Assembly: GCF_000091305.1 (NCBI RefSeq)
Contig: NC_013929.1
Location: forward strand, 3,472,001-3,536,000
DNA length: 64,000 bases
Source of the DNA: Streptomyces scabiei 87.22
Lineage (GTDB): Bacteria; Actinomycetota; Actinomycetes; Streptomycetales; Streptomycetaceae
Reading direction: 5' to 3'
Under the pieces are notes generated by a model. It saw only the letters and a program-made list of their open reading frames with translations, did not search any database and was not told the DNA's origin. Shown here one piece after another: positions 50,795 through 59,909 of this stretch (positions are counted from its first letter, which is position 1; every line of letters begins with the position of its first letter). The position numbers were made by a program, and so were the translations under genes.

Positions 50795-51058
50795 AGGGCC
50801 CAACGGTCCTCCCCGCGCTTCCCCGCGTCAAGGACGATCACCCGACCGGCGTGTGCGCGTCACATTCCGCACACGACCACCAGTCTCCGGGCGGCGGCCG
50901 GTCCGCCGGACCGGCCGCCGGGATCAACTCCCCACACGGCCAAGGGGAGCGACGGTTTTCGGCCACCCGCCGGGCCGCCTCCGGTCACGTATGGCGTGCC
51001 GTCCGTCACACGGGGAAGTCGCACGGGGCCGTTCGGTCGGCCCTCGGCCGGCCCCCGG

Positions 51059-51643
51059 TCAGTCGAGGGGCACGGAGGTACGGACCGGATCCCGGAGGTC
51101 CGTTCCGCGGGCGAGCCAGCGCTCCTGGAGGGCCTGGGCGCCGTGCACCCGTTTCCAGGCCGCCTCGTTGGCGGTCATCGGCAGCAGGGGCAGGAACCGT
51201 ACGGGGTCGGCGGGCGCGTCGAGTTCGAGGTCCTCCACCAGGCCGCCGGACTCGGCGACGAGCACGGAGGTGAAGGGGGCGCCCGGCCACAGCGGACCGC
51301 CCACGTCGAGAGAGGCGCCGGGCGCCACGATCACCCCTTCGACCTGCGGTGACGCGGCGAGCACGGCGAGCGGGCGGAGCACCTTGTCGGTGTCGGCGAT
51401 GCCGCCCCGCACGGACAGGACGAGTTCGGCACGGGGGCCCTTCACCGGGTCGGCGAGGACCGCGGCGGGGTCGGCCATCGGCTGGGCGGACATGCCGAGC
51501 GTGGCGTACCGGACGACGTCGCCGTCGGCGAAACGGAGCACCTCGACACGGTCCGTGCCGAGGAAGGTGACCGCGGCGCGCGCGTCCGGTTCGCCCAGCG
51601 CGGTGCGCAAACGGGCCTCCACCAACGGAAGAACATCAGCCAT
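51059..51643 (-). CDS. Suppressor-of-fused (SUFU) domain protein
   Basis: A 194-residue protein of the bacterial suppressor-of-fused-like family: PADPVRFLPLLPMTANEAAWKR (about 148-170) with the ending QERW is typical, as is the hydrophobic LVAESGGL strand. Bacterial SUFU proteins often act as immunity factors for polymorphic toxins, but no toxin gene is in view. ATG 51643 is used. It is divergent from corA across a 588-bp region. Confidence 0.8.
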   Translation of the reverse strand: MADVLPLVEARLRTALGEPDARAAVTFLGTDRVEVLRFADGDVVRYATLGMSAQPMADPAAVLADPVKGPRAELVLSVRGGIADTDKVLRPLAVLAASPQVEGVIVAPGASLDVGGPLWPGAPFTSVLVAESGGLVEDLELDAPADPVRFLPLLPMTANEAAWKRVHGAQALQERWLARGTDLRDPVRTSVPLD

Positions 51644-52231
51644 GATGCGAGCATAGAACTCGTCAGGAACCGGCAAACGGGCGCCTTGACACCACAGCCG
51701 ACTGTTACTCTGGGCCGCCGGTCGGGACAGCATGCGGGCAGCACGCTGCAGCCTCGCGCTCAAGGCTTCTCAAGCCTTCGCGTCCCGGGCCGATAAGACT
51801 GACTCCCCTACGGGGAACCCCGAACGGGGTATGGAACGTCCCTCACGGGGGACCGGCCGGAGGAGGTGGGGCTGCGATGGACCGAAGTCGACCTGGCAGT
51901 ACCACCCGCTCTTCCGCTCGCCGAGTTCCGTAGCTCCCGCCGTAGCCGTAGTTCTCGCTCCGTCGGCTACCACCCTCGTTCCGCGTAGTGCCGCTCGTCG
52001 GTCGTCGCGCATCGGAAGAGCACTTCTTTCCCGTCTTGATCCGAATCGCCGATCGGACGTCCCCCGCTCTCACCGGCCGGGCGTCGCCCGATCTGAATCA
52101 AGCGAAGCTGTCACCGCGACGGTGCGGTGCTCCCCGCTTTGTGGACGTGCGAAACATCCGAAGTCACAACGTCCCCATTCCGGGTAGTTCCAACCGTCGT
52201 CGGCGGCCTTTCGTTGCGAAGGAGCCTGCTC
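51644..52231 (+). other. Long corA upstream region (588 bp)
   Basis: No annotated-size gene is convincing. It holds TTGACA at 51687-51692, a hairpin AAGGCTT-CTC-AAGCCTT near 51762-51780, several CCCC/GGGG stem candidates (51800-51865), an 18-codon ORF at 51877-51933, and a long remainder up to the corA AAGGAG. This size and content suggest a structured regulatory leader. Confidence 0.5.
51877..51933 (+). CDS. Candidate leader peptide (18 codons) upstream of corA
   Basis: ATG 51877 has AGGAGGT nine bases upstream, the best Shine-Dalgarno in the region. The peptide MDRSRPGSTTRSSARRVP is Arg/Ser/Pro-rich and ends in Pro before TAG. Leader peptides with Pro or Arg codons control Mg2+ transporters in enterobacteria (mgtL, corL); a similar role here is inference. 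A longer frame through this DNA (ATG 51831, 118 codons) has no ribosome site. Confidence 0.45.
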   Translation: MDRSRPGSTTRSSARRVP

Positions 52232-53356
52232 ATGTCGATGATCAACAACCTGCGTGCCGCGGTCCGCCCGACCCGTCCCTCGCGTCTGTCGCTGCGCAAG
52301 GACGGGGGCGTGTACGACGCCACGCGTCCGGCGGAGGCGGCGACGGCCGTCGTGGACTGCGCCGTCTACCGTGACGGGGCGCGCGTCGCCTTCGAGCGCA
52401 ACCTGACGCCGCACGAGGCGATCCGTCAGGTGCGCCGCGACGGCGGCTTCGTCTGGATCGGCCTGCACGAGCCGTCCGAAGCCGAATTCTCCGGTATCGC
52501 GGCCGAGTTCGGGCTGCACCCGCTGGCCGTGGAGGACGCGGTGCACGCACACCAGCGGCCGAAGCTGGAGCGCTACGACGACACCCTGTTCACCGTCTTC
52601 AAGACGATCCACTACGTCGAGCACGACGAACTCACCGCCACCAGCGAGGTCGTGGAGTCCGGCGAGGTCATGTGCTTCACCGGGCGGGACTTCTTCATCA
52701 CCGTGCGGCACGGCGGGCAGGGTTCGCTCCGGGCGCTGCGTCACCGGCTGCAGGACGACCCGGAGTTGCTCGGCAAGGGCCCCTCGGCCGTGCTGCACGC
52801 CATCGCCGACCATGTCGTCGACGGGTACGTGGCCGTCGCCGACGCCGTGCAGGACGACATCGACGAGGTGGAGACGGAGGTGTTCTCCCCCGGGCGCAAG
52901 GGCACGCCCCGGGGCACCGACGCCGGCCGGATCTACCAACTCAAGCGCGAGGTCATGGAGTTCAAGCGCGCGGTGCTGCCGCTGGTGCGGCCCATGCAGC
53001 TGCTGAGCGAGCGGCCGATGCGGCTGATCGACCCGGACATCCAGAAGTACTTCCGTGACGTGGCCGACCACCTCGCCCGCGTCCAGGAGCAGGTCGTCGG
53101 CTTCGACGAACTGCTCAACTCGATCCTGCAGGCGAACCTGGCGCAGGCGTCCGTGGCGCAGAACGAGGACATGCGCAAGATCACGTCGTGGGCGGCCATC
53201 ATCGCCGTCCCGACGATGGTGTGCGGGGTCTACGGCATGAACTTCGACTACATGCCGGAGACGCACTGGAAGTTCGGCTATCCGGTGGTCCTCGGCGTGA
53301 CGGTGGCGCTCTGCCTCGGCATCCACCGCACGCTGAAGCGCAACGGCTGGCTGTAG
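52232..53356 (+). CDS. corA: CorA-type magnesium/cobalt channel
   Basis: A 374-residue CorA protein. The N-terminal cytosolic funnel (about 35-300) includes the AVEDAVHAHQRPKLERYDD segment. The long stalk helix runs through FKRAVLPLVRPM and VQEQVVGFDELL. Two C-terminal helices flank the signature YGMNFDYMPE (about 337). The pentamer carries Mg2+ or Co2+ down the membrane potential. AAGGAG lies seven bases before ATG 52232. It belongs to the block that also has MgtE-N/CBS, DUF1003 and Mrp genes. Confidence 0.95.
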   Translation: MSMINNLRAAVRPTRPSRLSLRKDGGVYDATRPAEAATAVVDCAVYRDGARVAFERNLTPHEAIRQVRRDGGFVWIGLHEPSEAEFSGIAAEFGLHPLAVEDAVHAHQRPKLERYDDTLFTVFKTIHYVEHDELTATSEVVESGEVMCFTGRDFFITVRHGGQGSLRALRHRLQDDPELLGKGPSAVLHAIADHVVDGYVAVADAVQDDIDEVETEVFSPGRKGTPRGTDAGRIYQLKREVMEFKRAVLPLVRPMQLLSERPMRLIDPDIQKYFRDVADHLARVQEQVVGFDELLNSILQANLAQASVAQNEDMRKITSWAAIIAVPTMVCGVYGMNFDYMPETHWKFGYPVVLGVTVALCLGIHRTLKRNGWL

Positions 53357-53431
53357 GCGGCGCGAGGCCGACCCGTCCGGCTGCGGTGGCGGGGCCGGAG
53401 CGTCCGGCGGGGGCACGGTTAGGCTGCCCCC

Positions 53432-54010
53432 ATGACCTCCGACTTCCCGGCCCCCGATGCGCCGACCGTCGCCCCGCCGACGGGCGACGCGCTGTTCGAT
53501 CAGGCCCTCGTCGAAGAGGCCACCAAGAAGTCCGGGCTCGTCTGGGTGCGCGGCGGCGGGGCACTCCCGGGCCGGGCGGCGCCCTCGCGCGCGCTGTGGC
53601 ACGTCTGGCACGACGGCGCGGCGTGTCTGGTCGGTGACGGGCCCGGCGAGCAGCCGTTCCCGGATCTGGTCGACGGGGGTTCGGCCGTGGTGACCGTCCG
53701 CAGCAAGGACAAGGGCGGCCGGCTCGTCGGCTGGGCCGCCCGCGTCGTCGAGCCGGCCCCCGGCTCCCCCGCCTGGGAGGCCGCCGTGGCCGAACTCAAG
53801 GGCAAACGCCTCAACGCCCCCGACGGCGAGGCGATGCCGGCCCGCTGGGCCCGTGAGTGCCGGGTGCTCCGCCTGGAGCCGACGGGAACGACCCTGCCGG
53901 CGCCCGACGGCGACCAGGCGCAGCCCCCGGTACCGACCTCGGCGACGACCCGCGCACCGATCCCGGCGGCGGTACCCCGCCTGCTCTTCGGCCGCCGCAG
54001 ACGAGGCTGA
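53432..54010 (+). CDS. Conserved hypothetical protein, possible flavin-type split-barrel
   Basis: A 192-residue protein. The central part (SGLVWVRG, RALWHVWHDGAACLVGDGPGEQ, GGSAVVTVRSKD, GRLVGWAARVVE) is a series of beta strands resembling the FMN-binding split barrel of PPOX-like proteins, but the cofactor residues cannot be confirmed. The C-terminal 40 residues are Pro/Thr/Ala-rich and end in RRRRG. ATG 53432. It lies between corA and a lipoprotein gene. Confidence 0.65.
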   Translation: MTSDFPAPDAPTVAPPTGDALFDQALVEEATKKSGLVWVRGGGALPGRAAPSRALWHVWHDGAACLVGDGPGEQPFPDLVDGGSAVVTVRSKDKGGRLVGWAARVVEPAPGSPAWEAAVAELKGKRLNAPDGEAMPARWARECRVLRLEPTGTTLPAPDGDQAQPPVPTSATTRAPIPAAVPRLLFGRRRRG

Positions 54011-54048
54011 GGCGGCGGGTGCCGGGCGCCGAGGTGCCGGGCGCCGGC

Positions 54049-54807
54049 CTACGACGTCGGCAGTTGCCGGCCGTAGTCCACGACCGACTTCGCGTCCGGC
54101 TCCTTCAGGGTGAAGTCCTTGCCCCAGTCGGTGAGGAGGATGGTCCCGGCGTCGCCCGCGCGGACGAGGCGCAGGGGGTAGGGGGTGCCCTCCAGGGAGA
54201 CGTCCAGGGTGCCGCCGGAGCCCTTGTCGCCGGTGATGCGGATCGTGCGGGTGCCGGACTGTTCGTGGTGGCCGTCCTTGGACAGCGAGCCGTGCAGGGT
54301 GAGCAGGCTGCCGAGGAGGACGTTCTTGTCGGTGAAGCCGCTGAAGCGCTTGTAGGCGGGGTCCCCGGTCGGCACCTTCACGTACATGCCGTCCAGCTTG
54401 TCCGCCGCGTCCGTCTCGCCCCCGCCGTGGCCGCCGCCGTTCTTCCCCGAGTCCTGGTGGTCCCAGAAGTCCTTGTCGGCCTTCAGGAAGAGGTGTTCGC
54501 CGACCTTCAGCAGCCGGAACGTGGACCCCTCGGACGTCACCGAACCCGTGCCGCCGTCCTCCTTCAGGCGCATGTCCAGCCGGTAGGTCTTGCCGCTGGT
54601 CACCACCGCACCGGACAGCCGGACCGTGTCCGCCGCGGCGGCCGCCGCCCGGGTCGTGCTCTGGATCTTCGCGGGCTCCAGTCTGCCGACCCCGTTCGTG
54701 CCCTCGTCGGGGTCCTCGCTGCATCCGGTCAGCCCCAGCCCGCAGGCCACCAGGGTGCAGACGGCGCTCACCAGTGCGGCCCTTCGGGTACGGGGAATCA
54801 CAGTCAC
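54049..54807 (-). CDS. LppX/LprG-like lipoprotein
   Basis: A 252-residue lipoprotein. The signal peptide ends in the lipobox GLTGC (Cys about 29). The body has the AADTVRLSGAVVTSGKTYRLDMRL strand pattern, FRLLKVGEHLFLKADKDFW and later strands, like LppX/LprAFG proteins that carry lipids across the envelope. A His/Gly-rich stretch (GGGHGGGE) interrupts it. GTG 54807 has AAGAGGT nine bases upstream. Function is inferred by fold only. Confidence 0.75.
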   Translation of the reverse strand: MTVIPRTRRAALVSAVCTLVACGLGLTGCSEDPDEGTNGVGRLEPAKIQSTTRAAAAAADTVRLSGAVVTSGKTYRLDMRLKEDGGTGSVTSEGSTFRLLKVGEHLFLKADKDFWDHQDSGKNGGGHGGGETDAADKLDGMYVKVPTGDPAYKRFSGFTDKNVLLGSLLTLHGSLSKDGHHEQSGTRTIRITGDKGSGGTLDVSLEGTPYPLRLVRAGDAGTILLTDWGKDFTLKEPDAKSVVDYGRQLPTS

Positions 54808-54983
54808 AGGCGATGCACCTCTTCGTGGGGAGTCCAGGCGTACCGCAGAGTACCGGGGCTCCGGGGGCACTCAGGAGCCAGTCCGTCCGCACCGCTCACC
54901 AGGGCATATCCGATCGGGACGGGCTAGCCTGAAGCCCTCCTCGGCGGACATTCCCCTCGCGACGGGAAGGAAAGGGGCGGCTC

Positions 54984-56288
54984 ATGGCGGCGGTCGCGCC
55001 CCGGGTCTTCGTCTCCCATCTCTCCGGCGTCGCCGTCTTCGATCCGAACGGCGATCAGGTGGGCCGCGTCCGCGACCTCGTCGCCATCCTGCGGGTGGGC
55101 CGGAAGCCGCCGCGGCTGCTCGGTCTGGTCGTCGAACTGTCCACCCGCCGCCGGATCTTCCTGCCCATGACCCGGGTCACCGGCATCGAGTCCGGACAGG
55201 TCATCACCACGGGTGTGCTGAACGTGCGCCGGTTCGAACAGCGGCCCACCGAACGCCTCGTCGTCGGGGAACTGCTGGACCGCCGGGTCCAGCTCGTGGA
55301 CACGGGCGAGGAGGTGACGGTGCTCGACATCTCGGTGCAGCAGCTGCCGGCCCGCAGGGACTGGGAGATCGACCGGGTCTTCGTCCGCAAGGGCAAGGGC
55401 GGCGCGTTCCGGCGCCACAAGGGCGAGACGCTGACCGTGGAGTGGTCGGCGGTCACCGGGTTCTCGCTGGAGGAGCACGGGCAGGGCGCCGAGAACCTCC
55501 TCGCGACGTTCGAACAGCTCCGGCCGGCCGACCTCGCGAACGTGCTGCACCACCTCTCCCCCAAGCGCCGGGCCGAGGTCGCCGCCGCCCTCGACGACGA
55601 CCGGCTCGCCGACGTCCTGGAGGAACTGCCCGAGGACGACCAGATCGAGATCCTCGGCAAGCTCAAGGAGGAGCGTGCCGCCGACGTCCTGGAGGCCATG
55701 GACCCGGACGACGCCGCCGACCTCCTGGCCGAACTCCCGGAGGAGGAGCAGGAACGGCTGCTGACCCTGATGCAGCCGGAGGACGCCGCGGACGTACGGC
55801 GGCTGATGGCGTACGAGGAGAAGACCGCCGGCGGTCTGATGACCACCGAGCCGATCGTGCTGCGTCCGGACGCGACCGTCGCCGACGCGCTGGCGCGGGT
55901 CCGCAACGCCGACCTGTCCCCCGCGCTGGCCGCGCAGGTGTACGTGTGCCGGCCGCCGGACGAGACCCCGACCGGCAAGTACCTGGGCACGGTCCACTTC
56001 CAGCGGCTGCTGCGGGACCCGCCGTACACCCTGGTCAGTTCGATCCTCGACGACGGTCTCCAGCCGCTGGACCCGGAGGCCGCGCTGCGGGCCGTCGCCG
56101 GGTTCTTCGCCACGTACGACATGGTCGCGGCGCCCGTGGTGGACGAGAGCGGCTCGCTGCTGGGCGCGGTGACCGTGGACGACGTGCTGGACCACATGCT
56201 GCCCGAGGACTGGCGGGAGACGGAGTTCCATCTGCACGAGGACGACTCCGTGACGGTCGCGGAGGGGGAGGCTACCGATGGCTCCTGA
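54984..56288 (+). CDS. PRC-barrel / MgtE-N / CBS-domain protein lacking the channel
   Basis: A 434-residue cytosolic protein. It has a PRC-barrel-like domain (about 8-80) and a second barrel-like part (85-165), then MgtE-N superhelical repeats (about 170-285, LADVLEELPEDDQIEILGKL and similar), then two CBS motifs (285-420, including EKTAGGLMTTEPIVLR and VDDVLDHMLPE). It corresponds to the Mg2+-sensing part of MgtE but has no transmembrane domain. ATG 54984 follows GGAAAGG. The gene overlaps the DUF1003 start by 11 bases, so the membrane partner is probably encoded there. Equivalent to Rv1232c. Confidence 0.88.
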   Translation: MAAVAPRVFVSHLSGVAVFDPNGDQVGRVRDLVAILRVGRKPPRLLGLVVELSTRRRIFLPMTRVTGIESGQVITTGVLNVRRFEQRPTERLVVGELLDRRVQLVDTGEEVTVLDISVQQLPARRDWEIDRVFVRKGKGGAFRRHKGETLTVEWSAVTGFSLEEHGQGAENLLATFEQLRPADLANVLHHLSPKRRAEVAAALDDDRLADVLEELPEDDQIEILGKLKEERAADVLEAMDPDDAADLLAELPEEEQERLLTLMQPEDAADVRRLMAYEEKTAGGLMTTEPIVLRPDATVADALARVRNADLSPALAAQVYVCRPPDETPTGKYLGTVHFQRLLRDPPYTLVSSILDDGLQPLDPEAALRAVAGFFATYDMVAAPVVDESGSLLGAVTVDDVLDHMLPEDWRETEFHLHEDDSVTVAEGEATDGS

Positions 56289-56952
56289 CCGGGAGGGGCG
56301 CGAGGGGCGGCACACGGGCCGTGAGCGGGCGCACGCCGGCGTGGGCGGACGGGAGCGCGTGTCGCCCTCCGGAGGCCCTCAGCGGGAGCGCACGCTCTCC
56401 GGGGCCACCGCCCGCCCCCGGACACGTCTGGACCAGCCGCTGCCGCGCCGGGCCAAGCTGCTGCCCGAGTGGGATCCGGAGGCGTTCGGACGGCTCTCGG
56501 AGCGGATCGCGCGCTTCCTGGGCACGGGCACGTTCCTCGTCTGGATGACCGTCGCCATCATCCTGTGGGTCGTGTGGAACGTCTCCGCCCCCCGCGACCT
56601 GCGCTTCGACAACTACCCCTTCATCTTCCTGACCCTCATGCTCTCCCTCCAGGCCTCCTACGCCGCCCCGCTGATCCTGCTCGCGCAGAACCGCCAGGAC
56701 GACCGCGACCGGGTCAACCTGGAGCAGGACCGCAAGCAGAACGAGCGCTCGATCGCCGACACCGAGTATCTGACCAGGGAGATCGCCGCGCTGCGCATCG
56801 GCCTCGGCGAGGTCGCCACCCGCGACTGGCTGCGTTCGGAGCTCCACGACCTGGTCAGGGAGCTGCACGAGCACGACGGGGACGGGCCGCGCGGGGCCCG
56901 GACGGTATTCCCGCCGGAACACCCGCGCGGACGTGACAAGGGCGACCGCTGA
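56278..56952 (+). CDS. DUF1003 membrane protein
   Basis: A 224-residue protein. A disordered basic N-terminus (1-60), then two transmembrane helices (WMTVAIILWVVWNV about 85 and FIFLTLMLSLQASYAAPLIL about 115), then a charged coiled-coil (NRQDDRDRVNLEQDRKQNE) are typical of DUF1003. Function is unknown. Its start lies inside the end of the MgtE-N/CBS gene, implying coupled production and possible complex formation. The order recalls Rv1232c-Rv1234. Confidence 0.9.
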   Translation: MAPDREGREGRHTGRERAHAGVGGRERVSPSGGPQRERTLSGATARPRTRLDQPLPRRAKLLPEWDPEAFGRLSERIARFLGTGTFLVWMTVAIILWVVWNVSAPRDLRFDNYPFIFLTLMLSLQASYAAPLILLAQNRQDDRDRVNLEQDRKQNERSIADTEYLTREIAALRIGLGEVATRDWLRSELHDLVRELHEHDGDGPRGARTVFPPEHPRGRDKGDR

Positions 56953-56995
56953 CGGGGCTCCCAGGGGCCGCGCGGGTCGCCGTACCATCGTCCCT

Positions 56996-58129
56996 ATGGC
57001 TACGGAAGACGCGGTGCGCGAGGCACTGTCGACGGTGAACGACCCCGAGATCAACCGTCCCATCACCGAACTGGGGATGGTCAAGTCGGTGGAGATCGGC
57101 GCGGACGGAGCGGTCGCGGTCGCCGTGTACCTGACGGTCTCGGGCTGCCCCATGCGCGACACGATCACCCAGCGGGTGACGGACGCGGTCGCGGCGGTCG
57201 AGGGCGTCACGGGCGTCACCGTCGAGCTGGACGTCATGAGCGACGAGCAGCGCAAGGAGCTGGCGGGTGCCCTGCGCGGCGGCCAGGCGGAGCGCGAGGT
57301 CCCGTTCGCCAAGCCGGGCTCCCTCACGCGCGTGTACGCCGTCGCCTCCGGCAAGGGCGGTGTCGGCAAGTCCTCGGTGACGGTGAACCTGGCGGCGGCC
57401 ATGGCCGCCGACGGCCTCAAGGTCGGTGTCGTCGACGCCGACATCTACGGTCACTCGGTGCCCCGCATGCTGGGCGCCGACGGCAGTCCCACCCAGGTCG
57501 AGAACATGATCATGCCGCCGTCCGCGCACGGCGTGAAGGTCATCTCGATCGGTATGTTCACCCCCGGCAACACCCCCGTCGTCTGGCGCGGCCCGATGCT
57601 GCACCGGGCGTTGCAGCAGTTCCTCTCGGACGTCTACTGGGGCGACCTGGACGTCCTCCTCCTCGACCTCCCGCCGGGCACGGGCGACATCGCGATCTCG
57701 GTGGCCCAGCTGGTCCCGAACGCCGAGATCCTGGTCGTCACCACGCCCCAGCAGGCGGCGGCCGAGGTGGCCGAGCGCGCCGGGTCCATCGCCGTGCAGA
57801 CCCACCAGAAGATCGTCGGCGTCGTGGAGAACATGGCGGGCCTGCCCTGCCCGCACTGCGACGAGATGGTCGACGTCTTCGGCACCGGCGGCGGCCAGAC
57901 CGTCGCCGACGGCCTCACCCGCACCACCGGTGCCACCGTCCCGGTCCTGGGCAGCATCCCGATCGACGTCCGTCTCCGCGAGGGCGGCGACGACGGCCGC
58001 CCGGTCGTCCTCTCCGACCCCGACTCCCCCGCCGGCGCGGCCCTGCGGGCCATCGCGGGCAAGCTGGGCGGCCGCCAGAGGGGCCTGTCGGGCATGAGCC
58101 TGGGCATCACCCCGCGGAACAAGTTCTAG
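56996..58129 (+). CDS. mrp: Mrp/NBP35 (ApbC) family iron-sulfur carrier ATPase
   Basis: A 377-residue P-loop protein. A DUF59/MIP18-like domain (1-85, NDPEINRPITELGMV) precedes the MinD-type ATPase with the deviant Walker A SGKGGVGKS (about 117), DADIYGHSVPRMLG and LDLPPGTGD. CPHC (about 282) is the cluster-binding CxxC. It assembles or delivers Fe-S clusters to target proteins in the cytosol. ATG 56996 opens the gene 43 bases after DUF1003. It matches mycobacterial Mrp (Rv1229c) in context. Confidence 0.95.
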   Translation: MATEDAVREALSTVNDPEINRPITELGMVKSVEIGADGAVAVAVYLTVSGCPMRDTITQRVTDAVAAVEGVTGVTVELDVMSDEQRKELAGALRGGQAEREVPFAKPGSLTRVYAVASGKGGVGKSSVTVNLAAAMAADGLKVGVVDADIYGHSVPRMLGADGSPTQVENMIMPPSAHGVKVISIGMFTPGNTPVVWRGPMLHRALQQFLSDVYWGDLDVLLLDLPPGTGDIAISVAQLVPNAEILVVTTPQQAAAEVAERAGSIAVQTHQKIVGVVENMAGLPCPHCDEMVDVFGTGGGQTVADGLTRTTGATVPVLGSIPIDVRLREGGDDGRPVVLSDPDSPAGAALRAIAGKLGGRQRGLSGMSLGITPRNKF

Positions 58130-58207
58130 GCCGGTCCGGGGGCACCGGGCGCCCGTCGAAGCCACGACGGCACCCGCGGCCCCCGAACCACCGCGCCCCG
58201 AGGGCGA

Positions 58208-58243
58208 TGAAGGGCACCCCCGTACCACCCGGCGGTGCCCTTC
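58208..58243. terminator. Terminator between convergent mrp and hypothetical gene
   Basis: GAAGGGCACC pairs with GGTGCCCTTC around a GC-rich loop. It ends at the stop region of the minus-strand gene. Confidence 0.6.
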
Positions 58244-58249
58244 GAAGCG

Positions 58250-58921
58250 CTACGCGTACTCCTCGATGTCCTTGATCGCGGCGAAGCCGAGCCCGTACGC
58301 GCTCATCCCCCGCCCGTACGCCCCCACGTGCACCCCTTGCGAGGTCGACCCGGCGAGCACCCAGCCGAACTCGGACTCGCGGTAGTGGAACGGCGTCGGC
58401 ACCCCGTCCACGGGCAGGGACAGTGTCGACCAGTCCGGCCCGGCCAGGTCGTCCGCGAGGACCCACGCCGTCTCGGTCTGCTGGTCCAGCCAGTCGTCCC
58501 GCCGGGTGTGGTCCAGCTGTCCCGGCCAGGTGAAGGACAGCAGCCCCACGCCCGCCAGCCACGCCGCGGAGGAGACCGACGTGGCCTCCAGGACGCCCGT
58601 GCCGTCCGCGCTGCGCCGCACGTCGTTCGCGGCGACGGTCACCACGACCGCGAACCGCTCCTTGACCTCGTCGTCCGCCGCGGCGGTGTACTCGTTGCGC
58701 ACCGAGGGCTCGTCGCCGTGTCCGATCGAACCGTGCTCGACGGCACCCTCCGCCGACATACCCACCTGCATCAGCCAGCGCGGTCCCGTGAAGGCCTCGT
58801 CGAGGCCGTACCAGGGGAAGGGCGCCAGCAGGTAACCATCGACCGTGCGGCGGGCGGAGGGGACCTGTTGTCCGCCCTCCGCGGCCGACGCCTGCGCGCC
58901 TACCCGACTCGTCGTCTCCAT
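58250..58921 (-). CDS. Conserved hypothetical protein
   Basis: A 223-residue protein, cytosolic by appearance. Segments GYLLAPFPWYGLDEAFTGPRWLMQVG (split here at about 29-54), LSFTWPGQLDHTRRDDW and FHYRESEFGWVLAG are rich in aromatic residues; the end is AIKDIEEYA. No signal peptide, motif or family is recognised. ATG 58921. It lies between Mrp and TatB in the stress/Mg2+ block. Confidence 0.7.
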   Translation of the reverse strand: METTSRVGAQASAAEGGQQVPSARRTVDGYLLAPFPWYGLDEAFTGPRWLMQVGMSAEGAVEHGSIGHGDEPSVRNEYTAAADDEVKERFAVVVTVAANDVRRSADGTGVLEATSVSSAAWLAGVGLLSFTWPGQLDHTRRDDWLDQQTETAWVLADDLAGPDWSTLSLPVDGVPTPFHYRESEFGWVLAGSTSQGVHVGAYGRGMSAYGLGFAAIKDIEEYA

Positions 58922-59198
58922 GCCGGACGCCTCCTAGCTCTCGACGGACCGGAGCGGCCCGCCCCCCACGGGCGCGTCGTCGCTCGCTCTCCTTACGGTC
59001 CGCACAACAACTGGGCAGCATAGCCACAGCTCTCCGAGCGGCAGGGAAAGCGCCCGGCGCGTAGGACGGCGTACGGGCGGCTTCGGCCCGTACGGGGGTG
59101 CGCGGCGGTATGAATCGCGTCACGTCAGGGGCGCGCCGGAGCAGGCTCGGGCACCGGGCCTGCGGGCGGCAAGGGCGAACGGGTGTGACCCGTACGGC

Positions 59199-59675
59199 TC
59201 AGGTGGCGTCCAGGTCGTACGGGGGACGCTCGGCCGCCTCGGGCTTCTTCGTCATGTCGATGGTTCCGCCGGACGAGGAGGACGAGGACGACGCGGAGCC
59301 GTCCGAGCCGGAGCCGATGGCGGCGGCGGAAGAGGTGGACGACGACTCCGCCTCGCGGCCGTGGACCGCGTCCGTCAGCTCGGCCATCTCCTTCTTCAGG
59401 TCGAAGCCGTTGCGGATCTCCTTGAGCCCCAGTTCGTCGTTGTCCAGCTGCTTGCGCAGGAACGTCTTGGGGTTGAGGTCCTCGAACTCGAAGTCCTTGA
59501 ACTCCGGACCGAGTTCGCTGCGGATGTCCGCCTTGGCGCTGTCCGAGAACTCGCGGATCTTCCGGATCGTCCGCGTGACGTCCTGGATCACCTTCGGGAG
59601 CTTGTCCGGGCCGAAGACGAGCACGGCGAGGACGACGAGCGTCACCACCTCGAGCGCACCTATGTCATTGAACAC
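59199..59675 (-). CDS. tatB: Sec-independent translocase subunit TatB
   Basis: A 158-residue TatB. The single N-terminal helix (MFNDIGALEVVTLVVLAVLVFG) is followed by the family hinge GPDKLPK, then a long amphipathic helix (VTRTIRKIREFSDSAKADI) and a Ser/Gly-rich tail with a run of eight serines. TatB receives twin-arginine substrates in the TatABC translocase. GTG 59675 has AAGGAG six bases upstream. It lies downstream of the HtrA-like gene, as in mycobacteria. Confidence 0.94.
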   Translation of the reverse strand: MFNDIGALEVVTLVVLAVLVFGPDKLPKVIQDVTRTIRKIREFSDSAKADIRSELGPEFKDFEFEDLNPKTFLRKQLDNDELGLKEIRNGFDLKKEMAELTDAVHGREAESSSTSSAAAIGSGSDGSASSSSSSSGGTIDMTKKPEAAERPPYDLDAT

Positions 59676-59909
59676 CTGAAGCTCCTTGCGATGTCCTCGG
59701 TCCCGATCCGCGGGCCTCGGCAGGTCTTCCGTGGTCCGGGCCGGATCCACGGTACCCGGCCATCCCCGCGATCCGGTACCGCTGCACGGCTTCGGACCGC
59801 GCCCGCACGACCGGTTTTCCCTGCTGTTTGCCTGGCGGGAGGCCGCGTGGCGCTCCCGCCTGTGAGGTTGCTGTCAGTGCGGCCCGCCGACGTGGCCGCC
59901 CGCTGACGG

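Noticed and set aside
51687..51692. TTGACA as a corA promoter -35
   Set aside because: The -35 is perfect but no matching -10 lies 16-19 bases away, so I do not call a promoter.
51732..52187. Longer ORF upstream of corA (ATG 51831, 118 codons)
   Set aside because: No ribosome site and Arg/Ser-rich shadow composition; the 18-codon ORF with a strong Shine-Dalgarno is the better candidate.
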